Below are positions 1-12,176 of a stretch of DNA of 64,000 bases, one piece after another. This DNA is from Phallus indusiatus. Taxonomy: Eukaryota; Basidiomycota; Agaricomycetes; Phallales; Phallaceae. The notes under the pieces are model-generated. The model did no database searches. It was not told where the DNA came from and saw nothing but the letters and a program-made list of their open reading frames with translations. Positions within the stretch are counted from its first letter, which is position 1, and each line of letters opens with the position of its first letter. Location: positions 2,418,001 through 2,482,000 of the forward strand of contig JAQFWX010000003.1 in the NCBI GenBank assembly GCA_027605045.1, read 5' to 3'. The position numbers and the translations under genes are program-made.

Positions 1-77
1 CTGCATTTACATAACCCACTGACGCTCGTTTTTTCTTTTCCTTTGTCTCTTTCGTTCCTCTAGGCTCCAACCTGATC

Positions 78-1270
78 ATGTTCGGAACAAGATTTCTAGA
101 GGACCGTGCCATCATATTCGAAGGACCCAATCCCCAACATCTCGTATTCACACAAATTCCTTACTTCGATCACGACAACAACAAGAAAATTGTCGTGGGC
201 GCGGTGTACAGCGTGGTGAACAAGACGCTCCCTTCGCTGCTTCCTACCTTATTATCTCCCCCGCCTCCAGCTTACAAGTTGTACGATATCCCAGGGAAAG
301 GGAAAGGCTTGATTGCAATTAGAGATATCGCTCTTGGTGAACTCGTCATGGTCGAACGGCCTGTCCTTTTGTTCCCTCGGTTGATGGGCAGCGCGAGTAC
401 CGTATTTGATTTCCGGAAATACGCAGAGCGATCGATGAATCATGAAGATTGGATCAAGTTTAATGATTTAGCGAACGTACAGAGTACCTACATCTCCAAA
501 TTCAGTGGAATTAGAAACACGAACGCGTTCGGTATTGATTTGCAAAAAGGGAAGGAGGGGTATAGTGCTGTCTTTCTCGAACAGTTACGTCTAAACCATA
601 GTTATCCTATCATTTATATATCCTATATCTAACTTTACTAACCTTTCACAGCTGCGGTCCCAATCTGAGAAGCACATGGGATCCCTACCTTTTTACCTTG
701 TCGGCTCAAGCTGCCCGCCCAATTCATGCAGGCCAAGAACTAACCATCTCATACGTCGACTTATTTTCACCTCGCTCCGAACGTCAAACCATCCTTCATA
801 AAATCTACAAATTCGAATGCGGTTGCCCATACTGTGTTGAATATTCACCAATCTCCGATTGCCGCCGCATAGCCTTGATGCCAGATATCGCATTCGCTCA
901 CTTTAATTCGATATATAATTCCTTCATCGATCCAGAACGTGAAATACCTCGTCGGACCGGTCGTCAAGAAGCCAACCAACTCCGGAACACTTTGATCGAC
1001 GTACTGGGACTCGGCATTACGAAGGAAGGCATCGAATCGGTTGCCGCTCCAATTTTCTACGTGTGTTTGATGAAGCTATCGGGAATCCTGGGAGATAAGA
1101 AAGGGTTTAAAGAGTGGGGTTTTGGGGCGATACTGTCTCCTGTAAATTTCACCGAGTATGAAAGTGAAGGAACGTATCGTGAAGTCGAGCAGTGGATTGA
1201 TTGGGTGAACAGCCTTGAGAAGAAATTTCTAGAGTGGAGTCGATATAATAATGATGTTTACGATTTTTAG
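78..1270 (+). CDS. SET-domain protein, paralog A (donor site damaged)
   Basis: Two exons, about 78-601 and 652-1270, would give roughly 380 residues. The SET core is visible in order: a GKGKGLIAIRDI segment, GELVMVERPVL, then after the intron NHSCGPN, the GQELTISY motif and a post-SET CGCPYC. A roughly 130-residue helical tail follows. There is no MYND finger, so this is a SMYD/SET5-like lysine methyltransferase of the type expanded in mushrooms; the substrate is unknown. Paralogs C (24758) and D (30961) splice after CACAG at a normal gt. Here the sequence is CATAGttatcc, so keeping frame needs a tt donor. Using the gt at 601 shifts frame and stops within about six codons. The start was chosen at the ATG after cctgatc, matching paralog B. 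It could be a recent pseudogene. Confidence 0.7.
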
Positions 1271-2070
1271 TTTGAAAGTGTATGAAATAAAAAGCACAGA
1301 TATCTTCGCCTTCACGAACATTAAAACTATGAGGAAATTTTAGTTACATAATATAAGACGGATACGTTTGCAACTTGAAGATACAACAATTCGACGGCAT
1401 TGCGCATTGAAAGTTGGTTGCTTTTCGACGCGTTTATGGATAAACAAATGGTACTTCTTGGAAAATACTTAAATGAATTGTGTATGCAGCTCTAGGCGAT
1501 TATTTCGGCTCAAACCTCGAAGTGCAGGAGATACTTGAGGAGATAAGAATCATATGTTCAATCAGCAAATGATCATCATCATATAATATACAGAGGTAGA
1601 TTACCGAACGTTTGTGAAACTAGGGCAGATTTATACGCGTCAAGTTAGGCAATTGGCCGCTATTGATCTTTGAAACCCTTTGCATGATTACGGCTATTAT
1701 CTATCACGCAACACCCAACTTAGCTTTATCTACATACTTTAGGACGAAACCAATGAGCTCGTCGAACAGTGTTGTTGATCAATATATCAATGGTACCAGT
1801 CTCCACTTGAATCTAATGGAAGCGATCCTTAAAATCTGTGTTGGTTTATATAATCTAATCGAGACTCCAGCTCGACAATATTAATTTCAAAACGTCAAAC
1901 TAGAACTCGTGCCCGCTAATCCTAAGCGGAACTAGTCGGAACCAAATGCAATAGGTAAAGGAGCTTAACATTCAATCGGCAGTCAATTAACTCATCAAAA
2001 AGAAGTGTGAAAGATATATAGGGGTTCCCATAAATATTTTGCTTTCCCGCCCACACATGATACTACTGCT
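1271..2070. other. Intergenic, P450 A upstream region
   Basis: No convincing gene. The distal part (about 1618-1960) is an inverted copy of the region upstream of the second P450. The proximal part (about 1965-2070) is in direct orientation with that of P450 B, including an ataaatatt TATA-like element about 40 nt before the ATG. Confidence 0.6.
1618..1960 (+). repeat. Inverted copy of the 33625-33945 segment
   Basis: Read on the opposite strand this stretch matches the distal upstream region of P450 B. Shared words include acgcgtcaagt, the blocks around cacgcaac and ccaatgagctcgt, and a tract around aaacgtcaaactagaactcg. Order is preserved over about 320 bp. The adjoining promoter-proximal DNA and the gene itself are direct repeats, so only this block is flipped. 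Confidence 0.7.
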
Positions 2071-4248
2071 ATGCCGTTTCACGCTCCCCTTTTGGCCTAT
2101 GTTGGAATCACAGGAGTTGTCTTCTACTTGCTGTACCGACGAACGAGTCAGAAAATACCCAGAGGTAAGTTGCTAATTAATTATCTTATTTTTGGCGATC
2201 TCTTGATCTAAAAAAAAGGTCTTAAACTCCCTCCCGGCCCACCTGGTCGCTTTCTGATTGGGAATATGTTCGATCTACCAACAACCAAAGAATGGTTAAC
2301 TTTCAATAAATGGGCCAAGGAATATGGTTAGCCCATTTCGCTCGACTGAGGGCTGAATTTTCCGAATTTTTGCTCAGGCGATCTTGTCTATCTGAATGTC
2401 TTTGGGTTCTCCTTGCTTTTGGTGAACTCATATGAACGTGCACAAGAGCTGTTTGACAAAAGAGGTCATATCTATTCGGATAGAATGCATTCAGTCGTCT
2501 TGAATGAGTTGTATGTAAGCTTCATGTTTAAGCTCCAAGTTCTGTCTGATGAAGCCAATCATTCTATCGTTTTATTAGAGTCGGAGGGGACTGGGCTATC
2601 ATTGTGATGTCCTACAGCGAGAAGTGGAGACAATTCAGAGCTTATCTTCATCAATTTTTCAACCAAAACGCTATCCAGAGTTATCGCGACGTTCAAATGA
2701 AACATACCAAGTAATAAGAAACACGGTCCTCGACGAAGCTTGAATTAACTACTGATTTCTATTCTTAGGATCTTGCTGAAACTGCTTCGCAAATCACCGG
2801 ATCGTTTCCGTTCTCATATTCGCTTCGTCACGGGTGCTATTGTGTTGGAGGTATGTATGACCATGTGCTATTCGCAATTGTCTGGTAGGTGTAATAAAAA
2901 TAGGTCGCATATGGGATTGAAGCCACCTCCGAGGCAGACCCATACCTCGTCCTATCCGAAGAAACGATCCTAGAGCTTACCAAAGCTGGTGTACCGGGAA
3001 CCTATTTAGTAGATATTGCACCCATTCGTACGTGATAGCTTTAATCTTTCATGACAGTGACCCCGTATGGAATATTCTCGATAGTAAAACATTTGCCAAT
3101 GTGGTTCCCTGGGGCAAAGTTTCGCCGCGAGCTCCACAAATTGAGGATGAATGTTCAGAGAATGAAAGATAAACCTATGGAATTTATCAAATCTGCTTTG
3201 GTACGTTATTTGTTTGAGAAGGATGCGTGATCATTTTGACGCACTGTGTCGTCATAGAGAGAGGGACAGGCTATTCCCTGTGTTGCTACTTCATTTATGG
3301 AGCAATTCGAGAGTGATCCTGATCGTCCCGCCAACTATGAAGATATTATCAAAGATGTTCTTGGTATTGTTTATGTAGCTGGGATAGACACCGTGAGTCA
3401 GCTTAACAAGCCTGAGTGCGTATAAATCACTATTCACTATTCTTAATATGTCATTAGTTAGATGCCTATATCTTGCTCTTTATACGTGCTATGTTATTAC
3501 ATCCTCACATTCAAAGACTAGCACAAGAGGAACTCGATAAAGTCATGGGCTCTGATGGTTTACCATCTTTCGATCATTTATCAAGCCTAAAATACCTTAG
3601 AGCCATATTACACGAAGTAATGAGGTGGAATACCGTCACTCCTGCTGGCGTTCCGCATTTAATTGTCGCAGACGATGTCGTTGACGGCTATTTTATTCCG
3701 AAGGGAACAATTATAATCGGTAATTCCTGGTAAGAACTGTCCAATTGCACCATTAGCTTCTCCAAGCTGAAACTTTAACTAGGACATTGCTACGAAGTAA
3801 ATCTGTGTATGGTCCGGATGCCGAAGAATTCAAGCCAGAAAGGTTTTTAAATGAGAAGACGCCTCTACCAGAATTTGGATTTGGATTTGGACGACGGTGC
3901 GTCATATTGCTTGTATCACCATTATTCAATACATACATACATATCAACCATTGATAACAAGAATTTGTCCCGGTCAATACTTCGCCGAAAACACCGCGTT
4001 CATTGTTTGTGCTTGTGTCCTGCATCTATTTCACATCCTTCCTCAACACGGGGAGAATGGACCTGAGCTTCCTGGAGAAGATGACTTTGATTCTGGAGCG
4101 ATTTTGTCAGTATATGTTCAAGTTAAGCTTATTGATCACTTCCGCTAATAAACATGATCGTAGGCGACCGAAAAGCTTTAATTGCCAGTTTATTCCAAGA
4201 TCTTCTCAGGCCGTCCACACACTTGAAGAGTTGGACCTAGGCCTTTAG
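2071..4248 (+). CDS. Cytochrome P450 monooxygenase, copy A
   Basis: Multi-exon gene of about 500 codons for a membrane-anchored haem-thiolate monooxygenase. An N-terminal hydrophobic anchor (LLAYVGITGVVFYLL) is followed by the proline hinge LPPGPPG. The I-helix reads AGIDT, the ExxR motif is EVMRW, the meander contains PERF, and the haem loop FGFGRRICPG is split by an intron just before the cysteine region. The final intron uses a gtcagt donor and restores the C-terminal RPKSFNCQF. No frameshift was seen, and all junctions agree with copy B. It resembles the fungal CYP superfamily annotated as O-methylsterigmatocystin oxidoreductase-like; the substrate cannot be inferred. It lies just downstream of SET paralog A, as copy B lies downstream of SET D. 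Confidence 0.9.
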
Positions 4249-4624
4249 CTTAAGCTTTAGATCTCAACTTAATTAGGGTGTCATTTTGCGTCGTAACTTC
4301 AGCAGAGTCACAAAGAGTTCTGTGTATATTTGACAAACGCCAAATCGTATATATTTATACTAGTCAATATAATGTCATTTGTTAAAGGACTCCTGTCTTC
4401 CAGGATTTTCCGATCCCGCTTGTTTGCCAATAACGCGTAGAAAAGATTATATAACTAAAATATTCTCATAGTTTACGTTTACGAAGGCGGAGATCGTTGT
4501 ACTCTTTGTTTCATGCTTAATAATCGACTCCTCGGTGTCCGGACCCGGGGCGTTTTACGTTAGCCCATTAAAACACTCGTTTTTTCCTCTTTCTCTTAAG
4601 TCCCATTGTTCCTTCAGCCTGATC

Positions 4625-4945
4625 ATGTTCAGGGCAACAAGCACTAACTTGATCTCCTTCAGAAACTCTCTTCCATCCGAACACAAAAAGGACTTTGACA
4701 TCGTACTCAACGGCGGACTCAATCCGCAACATATCGTTTATACAAAAATACATTACGTTGATCACAACAACAATAACAAAATTATCGTCACCGCGGTGTA
4801 TAACGTGATATACGACACACTCCCTTCAACACTTCCTACCTTGCTACCTCCTCTGCCACGTCCAGCATATGAACTACGCGACGTCCCGGGGAAAGGAAAA
4901 GGCTTGATCGCAGACTGTATCATGGGTCGTATTGCGAGAGCCTAG
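4625..4945 (+). pseudogene. Truncated SET gene, paralog B (5' fragment)
   Basis: From the ATG at 4625 the frame matches paralogs A and C through the variable N-terminus (NPQHIVYTKIHYVDHNNN) and up to GKGKGLIA. Homology then stops abruptly: about eight unrelated residues lead to a stop, and no SET core or post-SET cysteines follow downstream. It is therefore a 5' relic rather than a working methyltransferase. The sequence immediately upstream of the ATG (cctgatc) matches paralog A, so promoter and start were copied together. Confidence 0.8.
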
Positions 4946-5199
4946 CTGAATTGACACTTTCCGAAATTTCTCTACCGTTCTCCAAGTCGGTTTGAGCCTC
5001 GACCACTGTGTCAATAGCATATAATGTACTTCTACATCGTTTAAACTAGCTTTTTGGGACATACTACGAGTCACTAGTCACTGGCAATATGATTTTTACA
5101 TTGTAAAGGATGGGATGCTGATAAGTAAGGCTACAGGAAAATGACTCAGCTGGTACCGGTCTCAGTTTGAAAGTTTGAATCTTACGCACCCACCCATAC

Positions 5200-6730
5200 G
5201 TGTATAACTTAAACAACCTCCCGCAGAAGTTCATCTAATACACCAAAAAAAGCGACTACGTTATCCACAGACCATGTATGCGTGCTGCGTGAGCTAAAAG
5301 AACCTCTTGTGTAGGTTTGTGCCAGCATTTGAGCGAGTTGTGTGGGAGTTTGAAGAGACGGAAGTTGGGATTCAGAAGTGGGTGTGTAATTTTGAGACAT
5401 GTAAGAAATGATTGAGTTGGTGGGAGGAGGACTACGAAAAGATTTTGAGAAGTTGTTTGGTGTGGATGTAGGCGAGAAGAAGCGGGAATGTGTTTGGTGA
5501 TGGAAGAGATAGAGGTGTAATTAGGTGGTTCAGCGACGACGACAATTCTTGCGACTGTTCTGGTGTTGGTTAGAGGAAGAAGGTTGACGCCTTGTGCGCA
5601 GCGAGAATTGTACCGTGCAGGGTGAAGTGTCATCTTTTCGGGTTTTGTGGGTGTATTGTGTTGGTCGTTTGGTGTGCGAAAGTAGACAGTGAAGACGTGA
5701 GATGTGATAGGAATGTTAATAATACTCAATAAGAAGTTGAGGTTCGCAGGGGGAGTAGTTTGTGAATGGTTGGGCGGTTGATGGACATGCCGCTTGGAGG
5801 AATGAGTAATGATGATATACAAAGACACTGAACGTACTTTTACCCATCATTCCCAGTTTGTCCAATGAGATCATATTCAATGGGAGAATTCTCGGCTTTT
5901 CAAATGCGTTCAATGCGGTTACATCAATAGTAGCCATTTTTTTAGCGGACGATGTAGTCGAATAGCGTGTTTGGCGTGGAGAAGAAGAGTTGGTACCTCC
6001 AATTTGAGGAAGACGGGCAGTCATGTCCACGTCCATTGTCCCAAAGTCGTGTGTCTCTTCTCTACGACTTGGCGTTCTTAGCATGTTTTCGAACGAGCAA
6101 GACGAGTGATGATGCAGATGTAGGAATAGGAATGTTGTGTGGTTTGGAATGCAGGTTGCATCTTACAGGTGCCGGATGTTGCGTACGCAAACAGTTTACA
6201 CGGAGATTCGTAAGCGAAGGCTATATGCGCCGTTCCTCATGGCTAGGCGACTTTGAGGTACTGATAGGCTATAATTTCTATTTTTCACTTTTGGTTTCAC
6301 TTTTATTTCACTTTTATTTGAAATTTACATTTCTTTTATTTTTATCTTGCCAATCACTTTTAGTTCCTTTTCCTAGAACATATATTCTACAAACTGTATA
6401 TAAAATACTACCCTTTCAACGAAAATAACAACGACTTTTATGCCCCCATCATGATTTCCCTCTGAGCACACAACACTGGTTCCCTTACCTTCCCTGCCTA
6501 TCTCCTGACGGCGCACATCACGGAGACGTGGGAGCGGGAGATACTGTCGACCTAAACTTGGGATGTTTTTGAGCCTTGGTTCGCCTGAGCAAGGCATTTC
6601 GCGAAGCTGACAGGAAAACCTGTATTTTACGAGTCTGTAATGGAGATGCAGCCATTCTTTGTGCAGTGCTCAAGTTTATAAACACTGATAGACGTCGTAC
6701 AGTGAATGCATCAAGCGTCAACTACAGTCA
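5200..6730 (-). pseudogene. Decayed Clp1-like gene, copy i
   Basis: Minus-strand relic read from about 6730 down to 5200. It aligns with the copy at 13268-14415 in the leader, an N-terminal block (DVDMT... SSSP), an exon ending near DKLG..GK, and a Ser/Pro/Thr-rich middle with YFRTPNDQ and LHPARY. The C-terminal AQTYT..EVLLAHAARIHGLW precedes frame breaks. Stops interrupt the conserved frame at several points, and an AT-rich block at 6190-6500 interrupts the leader. The overall layout recalls the basidiomycete clampless-1 (Clp1) family. That link rests on remembered family features and is tentative; the relation among the copies is seen directly. Confidence 0.55.
6190..6500. other. AT-rich insertion inside copy i
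   Basis: The block is absent from the equivalent place of the copy at 13268-14415, where matching sequence is continuous around 14235. It contains repeated tttcacttttat-like words. No inverted termini were found. Confidence 0.45.
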
Positions 6731-6739
6731 CAGTCAGCT

Positions 6740-7260
6740 AGTCAGAGCCTCCGTTTGGAAATTAGCGGATGGGACGAGCGAGACGACTGAGGAAGAAAGA
6801 CAGGAGGCTTATTTAGTTTCCGAAATGGGTTTGAGAGAGATAAGAAGAATTGTGTTGGCGGAAGGAAGACTGCGAATAGGGCGAGGAAGATAAGGAATGT
6901 GTTCAGTGATAGAAGGAATAGAGGTGTGGTTGGAAGCTTCAGCGACGACGAAGAGCGTGCAGTGAACTTGGGCAACTGTTCTGGTGTTGGTAGAGGAGAA
7001 AGGTTGGTGCAGTGCGCCGCGAGAAGTGGTTCCATGGGCGGAATGGAGTGTCACTTTCACTGTCAGTGGGTGTGCGAGAGTAGACGGCGAAGATGTGGGG
7101 ATGCCGGAGGAGGGTAATTTATGGCTGGCTGAGCTGTTGATGAACGTACCGCTTAGAACATTTTGAAGATAGGTATCAGTCTCGTTGATGAGAGTATACC
7201 AACAGACTGAACGTACCTTTTACCGATCGAGTGTTTGGGCCTTGGTTCGTCTTAGGATTG
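6740..7260 (-). pseudogene. Decayed Clp1-like gene, copy ii (middle part)
   Basis: Tandem neighbour of copy i in the same orientation. It keeps the exon junction near 7200, a FAVYSRTPTDS-like segment, LHSAHGTT and AAHCTNLSPLPTPEQ, all alignable to copy iv. The frame shifts more than once, and the C-terminal GLW block is missing because the sequence runs straight into the leader of copy i. Confidence 0.5.
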
Positions 7261-7394
7261 AAGGCATTTTTTTGTTGCGTTGCAGATTGGCAACAGGAAC
7301 TATTGTGCAAAAAGCGAGTTGATAACGGGAAGACGTACGACCATCTTTAATCCTCAACGTTCAACGGTAATCCGCTCATAGTCCTATTAGTAGT

Positions 7395-7745
7395 ACCCCT
7401 GTGCCGGCTAGCGAAAAGACCCGACGCGATCAAAACAGCCCACACAACCTCAATATCAATGACCCCAAAAGCTCATCCGACACAAATAAGAGCGAGCATG
7501 TGTTAGCCCACAAGCCGTGTACATGTGCTGCACGTGCTAGGAGAGCTAGTTATGTGTGTGTGTGTGTGTGTAATTGGAGGGATGACTGGAACTCAGTGAT
7601 GGCGGGTGTTGAGTTTGGGAAAGCTAGAGAATTGTGTTGGCGGGATGACTGCAGGAGTAGGCGATGAAAAGAGTGAATGTGTTCGATGATAGAAGGTATA
7701 GACGTGTCCCCGGGGATAGAATACGAATGTGGATGCATCGGATCC
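7395..7745 (-). pseudogene. Decayed Clp1-like gene, copy iii (C-terminal part)
   Basis: Contains the C-terminal block seen in copies i and iv (reverse strand around 7500-7540, reading like ALLARAARVHGLWANT), followed by a (TG)n tract and a Ser/Pro-rich segment. No open frame spans it. Together with copies i and ii it forms a same-orientation tandem array. Confidence 0.45.
7553..7571. repeat. (TG)n microsatellite
   Basis: About nine consecutive TG dinucleotides inside the relic of copy iii, consistent with loss of coding constraint there. Confidence 0.9.
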
Positions 7746-8699
7746 AAGCTAGTTTGACGATGGTGACCGTCATAGAGACCACACCGGAAATTCCCGGGGG
7801 CGGCTCCTCAATCGTTTATCTCCTCTCCTCCCGCTACCATCCAGGTTAGATCTTATTTCTCTACAAAGTCCCCGGAACAAAAATACCGCGTCGACAACAA
7901 GATCAGCAATCAAAAATTGCTTTAAGAATCACGTTCGAAAACGGACACGTTGTTATACTATGTACGTCTAATCAGCTGCTAAGTATGTACACGTACTTAA
8001 TGTGAAAGCACTATTTAACTTTCATTATCTCATTCTCGACGTCACTTACCAAGCTCTTTGGAGACGGATTCAGCGCGGGCGAACAAAGGCCAAATGGGAT
8101 TTCCGTGGTTACACCAGGTGGAATATCTCGTTTTTATTTTGGAAAACACGGTGCGTAATTTTTAGTTACTTTCTCCAAGTATTGATGGTATTTATCACGT
8201 TCCTAATTCGCCGCTACCGGCCATTTTCTTGACCCAGCGTTCACGACCAGTCTCGCACTCTCCAATAAACGTCGATATTGTTCTACCCGTTGAGTCAATC
8301 CTGTCATGTCTTGACAGATCTTTCGACGCTCTTGGTGAAGATTATACTTTTAAGAATGCCCGTATGCAAACAATTTATCCGCCATCATTGCACTATTTTC
8401 TCTTACGAACCCCACGGATTTCTTACTCGCATCTCCCAAAATATACTTGCAAAAGTATTGAAAACTACGAAATTACACTATCGGAGTAAAACGATCGAGG
8501 CATCCTTGGCAGGATGTACAGTTTCAGATCTCCCAGCCATTGTCGAACGTGCGAATCAAATCATGCTGTGTTATCCCGTGTTTCTGAATGAGTGGATGGA
8601 AATCAACAATATTGTGAAGATATATATACATATATTCCCAGCGCTCCGAGCCAAAAAGTAGTACGACTGTATGCTCTCAACGAATAGCCCAAAGTTCCT
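7746..8699. other. No recognisable gene
   Basis: Two modest plus-strand open frames (around 8002-8232 and 8229-8489) could be joined by a gt...ccag intron near 8150-8238, giving ALWRRIQRGRTKAKWDF and later DIVLPVESILSCLDRSF. I recognise no family and cannot confirm a start. It could be the relic of a gene. Confidence 0.3.
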
Positions 8700-11600
8700 C
8701 TAACAATACGCAGTACGCTTGACGCGACTTTCCCCATAAAATACCCCTCTATATGCACACCCCAGTTCACGAATAGTATTCATGATTTGGCGAGTAGCTT
8801 TGACCACATGTATCTGAACGCTTTTCTCGTCCAATCGGCTACGGAGTGGAAGACTTGCCGCTGTGTACATATTATCTCTTAGCATGCAGTCTGATGATAA
8901 TAAACCATTGGGATGAAATACCTGATTCAGACCAGGCACCTGTGCACGCTCTTCATTGTCATGATCGTTGTCCAGCATTGCACCTGAGGGCAGAGATGGT
9001 TCCTCGGACTGACCTATGATTTGTCCAAACACGGATAAAGACGCCTGCAACCGACGATTAAAGTCTTCTCTTTGTTTGTGATGACGGAAATGGAAGGACG
9101 GGACAATCGAGTTGAGCTGTTCTCGATCTTTCATGGCAATAAACATCCCATCCAACTGTTCTCTGTCAATTTTCGATTTCCCAAGGAGGAAAAATTGTTT
9201 TGGATCCTGTCCGAACCACACAATCAGTTCCCATAGTCGGACGAGTACGGACGAGTTGTAAAAATGAGTGAACAGAGGCATCTCCACAGACTTGAGGAGA
9301 TTCATTAAGAGTGGGTATATGACCTTGCCCTCTTCGCTCGGATCGTAACAACTCCCCAAGTTTCGAAGACAGGTTGATAAGTTGGACGCGGCTTCGGGGT
9401 CATTCGAGATGATTGTGGATAAATGGTGGCGGTTCTGTGACAGGAGCAAGACTGTAAAAATGGGAGATGTACGTTTTGATAAGTCTTCGTCGAGATCTCG
9501 TGAACACCATTGATATATGAGAGAGAGCTCGTCATAATCCGTACAAGGAAATAAGGCAGCCTCTTTGGCCCTAATCCAGCCCAGGCACCGTGCTGCCAGG
9601 TATCTGGTGTAATCCGTCATAGACTCGGACCAGAATGAGTCCACGCAGAGAATCTCTTTGAAGAAAGTGAAACGGTATTCGAGTATCTCAGGTACCGTGG
9701 AGTAATCATAGTACCACGAAAAGCTGCGAAACAGATGTTCCAATGACTTCTGTCTCTCTTCTTTGTTGGTAATAAACGGTTGGTCGGAGGTAAATCGGCG
9801 GTAGACGGTGATAAGGAGACGATAGTGTGTTGCATAGGATTTGGTTTCTGAGGAAAAGTCAGGTTTGCCGAGTTTGAAGAAATCAAAGAGGTATTTAAGT
9901 TTCCACCATCCCAACTCGTAACTACCGAAGGATACTAACCCTGCGCTATCTACGAGTTCACGAGTGGGATCAAATCCATAACGGAAGAGATTCGAACCCA
10001 ACCCCTGAAACTTGAGTATATGCGCAGCCATTCTCTCATCCTGATCTGATGACATCTGTTTTAGGAGGCAACACCACATGGCTAGCGGGAGCTTGACGGA
10101 ATCACCACCGGTGACTAAACTGTCAAGGGATAGTGCTTTGGGTCCAGAGTATCTACGCTGAAAAAAAATATAGAAATCCTCCATTGGAAAGCGAAGATAG
10201 GTTTTACACTCTCCTTCCTCCAGCTCACTTTCGGCCACATGATCATTGAGTAGACGCCAGTGATAACCGTCTCTACTCAAGAGATCCAGACAAAGTCCAT
10301 AACGTAAATCCTGGACATTTGTCTCGCTGACCTCAAGAGTACGAGAGAGTGCGCCGCTAGCCTTTTCGAAGTGTTCAGCGAGAGTTGGGTGGACAGCTAC
10401 AGATCGAGCAATAATCCGATGGACGCTCCTATCAGCCGAAGCCGTGTAAAGCCATTTGACCGCCTGGGAATCGAGAAAAGTCGCATTTGAGACAGCTCGT
10501 TTTATATTCTCTTCTCTCCACTTTGTGAATTTAGGGAAATCGGAAGAAACTATTTCAACTCGACGTTCTCCAATCCTGTTACCACTCAGCTCCGACTCAG
10601 AGGAGATGCAACGACGCCGGAAGATGCCCGGGGTATAGTCGACGAGATGCCGAATCGTCCGCTGAGCTTTGAGTTTCACTTTTTCCCAAATAATCCGCAA
10701 GATCGTGCTAGCCCAACGAAGAATTTCTCGCAGAACGAAAAAAAGAATTCCAGCATAAATCGTCAACGAGGTTGTGTACGGGCATTCTGGATACCGGATG
10801 GGTAATATCACCGAGATAAAATATAGAGTAAAAGTGATTCCCGTAATCGCGACAATTGTCCAGGCGATATGAGCATCCAGTGGAAACAGTAGTATCATAA
10901 TCCCCGTGAGGAACAGACCGACAGCGAGATGAAGGAGGATAGGGAGGAGGTCGACAATCGCTGCGACCTTCCACTGTTCGAAACCGTTGAACCGTAATTG
11001 CCTCGCCCTCACTTTTTCATTTGGTGTTCCGGAAAACGAAGCCACGTAATAATACAACCATTGTTTAGCCAGAACAGCAAACAGCGCTGTAGATAGCGTA
11101 ATCGCCAGACTGGTGAACCATAGACCGTTCACCAAAGATGCGTTTGTGGATGGTGTAAACGGTGAACTAGGGGTTATTGTTGAGGAGGGTACATTGCTTA
11201 TAGGTAGCCCACTGAACTGTGCCCTGAGTATTTGGACCGTTTCGAATTGTAATGACGCGGTAACTTGTGTGTTATCTTGCTGAAGGCTTGTGGAAGCCTG
11301 CGAAATGAAAGTTGTTATAACGCCAGAAAAGAGACCAGCCTGACATGAGAGATAAGTCTTGAAAGGCATAATAACAAACAAACTTCTGCCTACAAAAACT
11401 AGGAGAACATCAACTGTCTCTTTCCATCCTTCTACTCTCTCGCGATCAAATGCCTCGGCTTCGTCAAGGTAAGTCAACCAAATCCGAGCGTTAGCCGCTG
11501 TCTCTTTCCCGAATTCATCTCGTGGATATTTTTGTTCGTAGACATATCGATTATTTGCTTGTGTGGCGAGATGTTAAAAGTGCACAGATGACAACGAGTT

Positions 11601-12176
11601 ACTTAAGAAACACTCACAACCGACGTCTGGCGATAATCCCTTTTTCAACCCGAAGAGCCTCTTGCGTGCTGGCGCGTTTCGTTGAGTGTGCGGAGGATTA
11701 GAATTGTTATTGGACGTTTCCGGACCCGGATTGGATGCAGCCTCTACAAGTTAAATGCAGCGTCAGCGTCAGCGCCAGAGATATTTTGATCTGAACCTCA
11801 AAACGAAAAACTGACCTAGAAATTCACGGAAAAGGCCTACCAATCTTTCCATATTCTCATCGGTCCCTCCACCCTCAGCCTGAAAATGTTCGCTTTCCTC
11901 CTCGTTCAAGGAAATTGGCTCGTCGTTTGTTGAAGATTCAGAACTGTCGGTAATGGACGCATCAGTTCCTTCGTCTTGATCTCGGTCGCCCGAACCATCA
12001 TCATTATTATGAGCATCCGGGTGGTGCTGTGAGAGCTTATCCGATTTGACACTCCCAGAGATTTCGCCGCCTCCAGCTTCAGATTCCAGGTTGTTTTGAG
12101 CCTTGACGCTTGGAAGGCCGCCACTACTAATAGCATGCATTTCGATTTTGTTCAAGCTCGCTGTTCCGTCGGACAT
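8700..12176 (-). CDS. DUF6535-domain membrane protein
   Basis: Exons 12176-11816, 11743-11618, 11557-11394 and 11339-8700 join in frame to about 1,096 residues. The N-terminal ~150 residues are acidic and Ser-rich. Then comes the DUF6535 signature: NARIWLTYLDEAEAFD, GWKETVDVLLVF then AGLFSGVITTF, and several membrane helices (LAITLSTALFAVLAKQWL, LLHLAVGLFLTGIMILLF, a further helix around ISVILPI). A ~700-residue soluble C-terminal region follows. The 54-nt stretch at 11340-11393 is open in frame but starts gtaggc and ends tcag. Removing it restores the family motif, so it is an intron. DUF6535 proteins are abundant in Agaricomycetes and have no known function. Confidence 0.85.

Noticed and set aside
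5967..6428. 153-codon plus-strand frame
   Set aside because: Antisense to the N-terminal part of the decayed copy i and running into the AT-rich insertion. No protein likeness.
11340..11393. In-frame coding of 18 codons inside the DUF6535 gene
   Set aside because: It has gtaggc...tcag borders, and removal restores LLVF-AGLFSGVITTF, the family motif. Treated as an intron.
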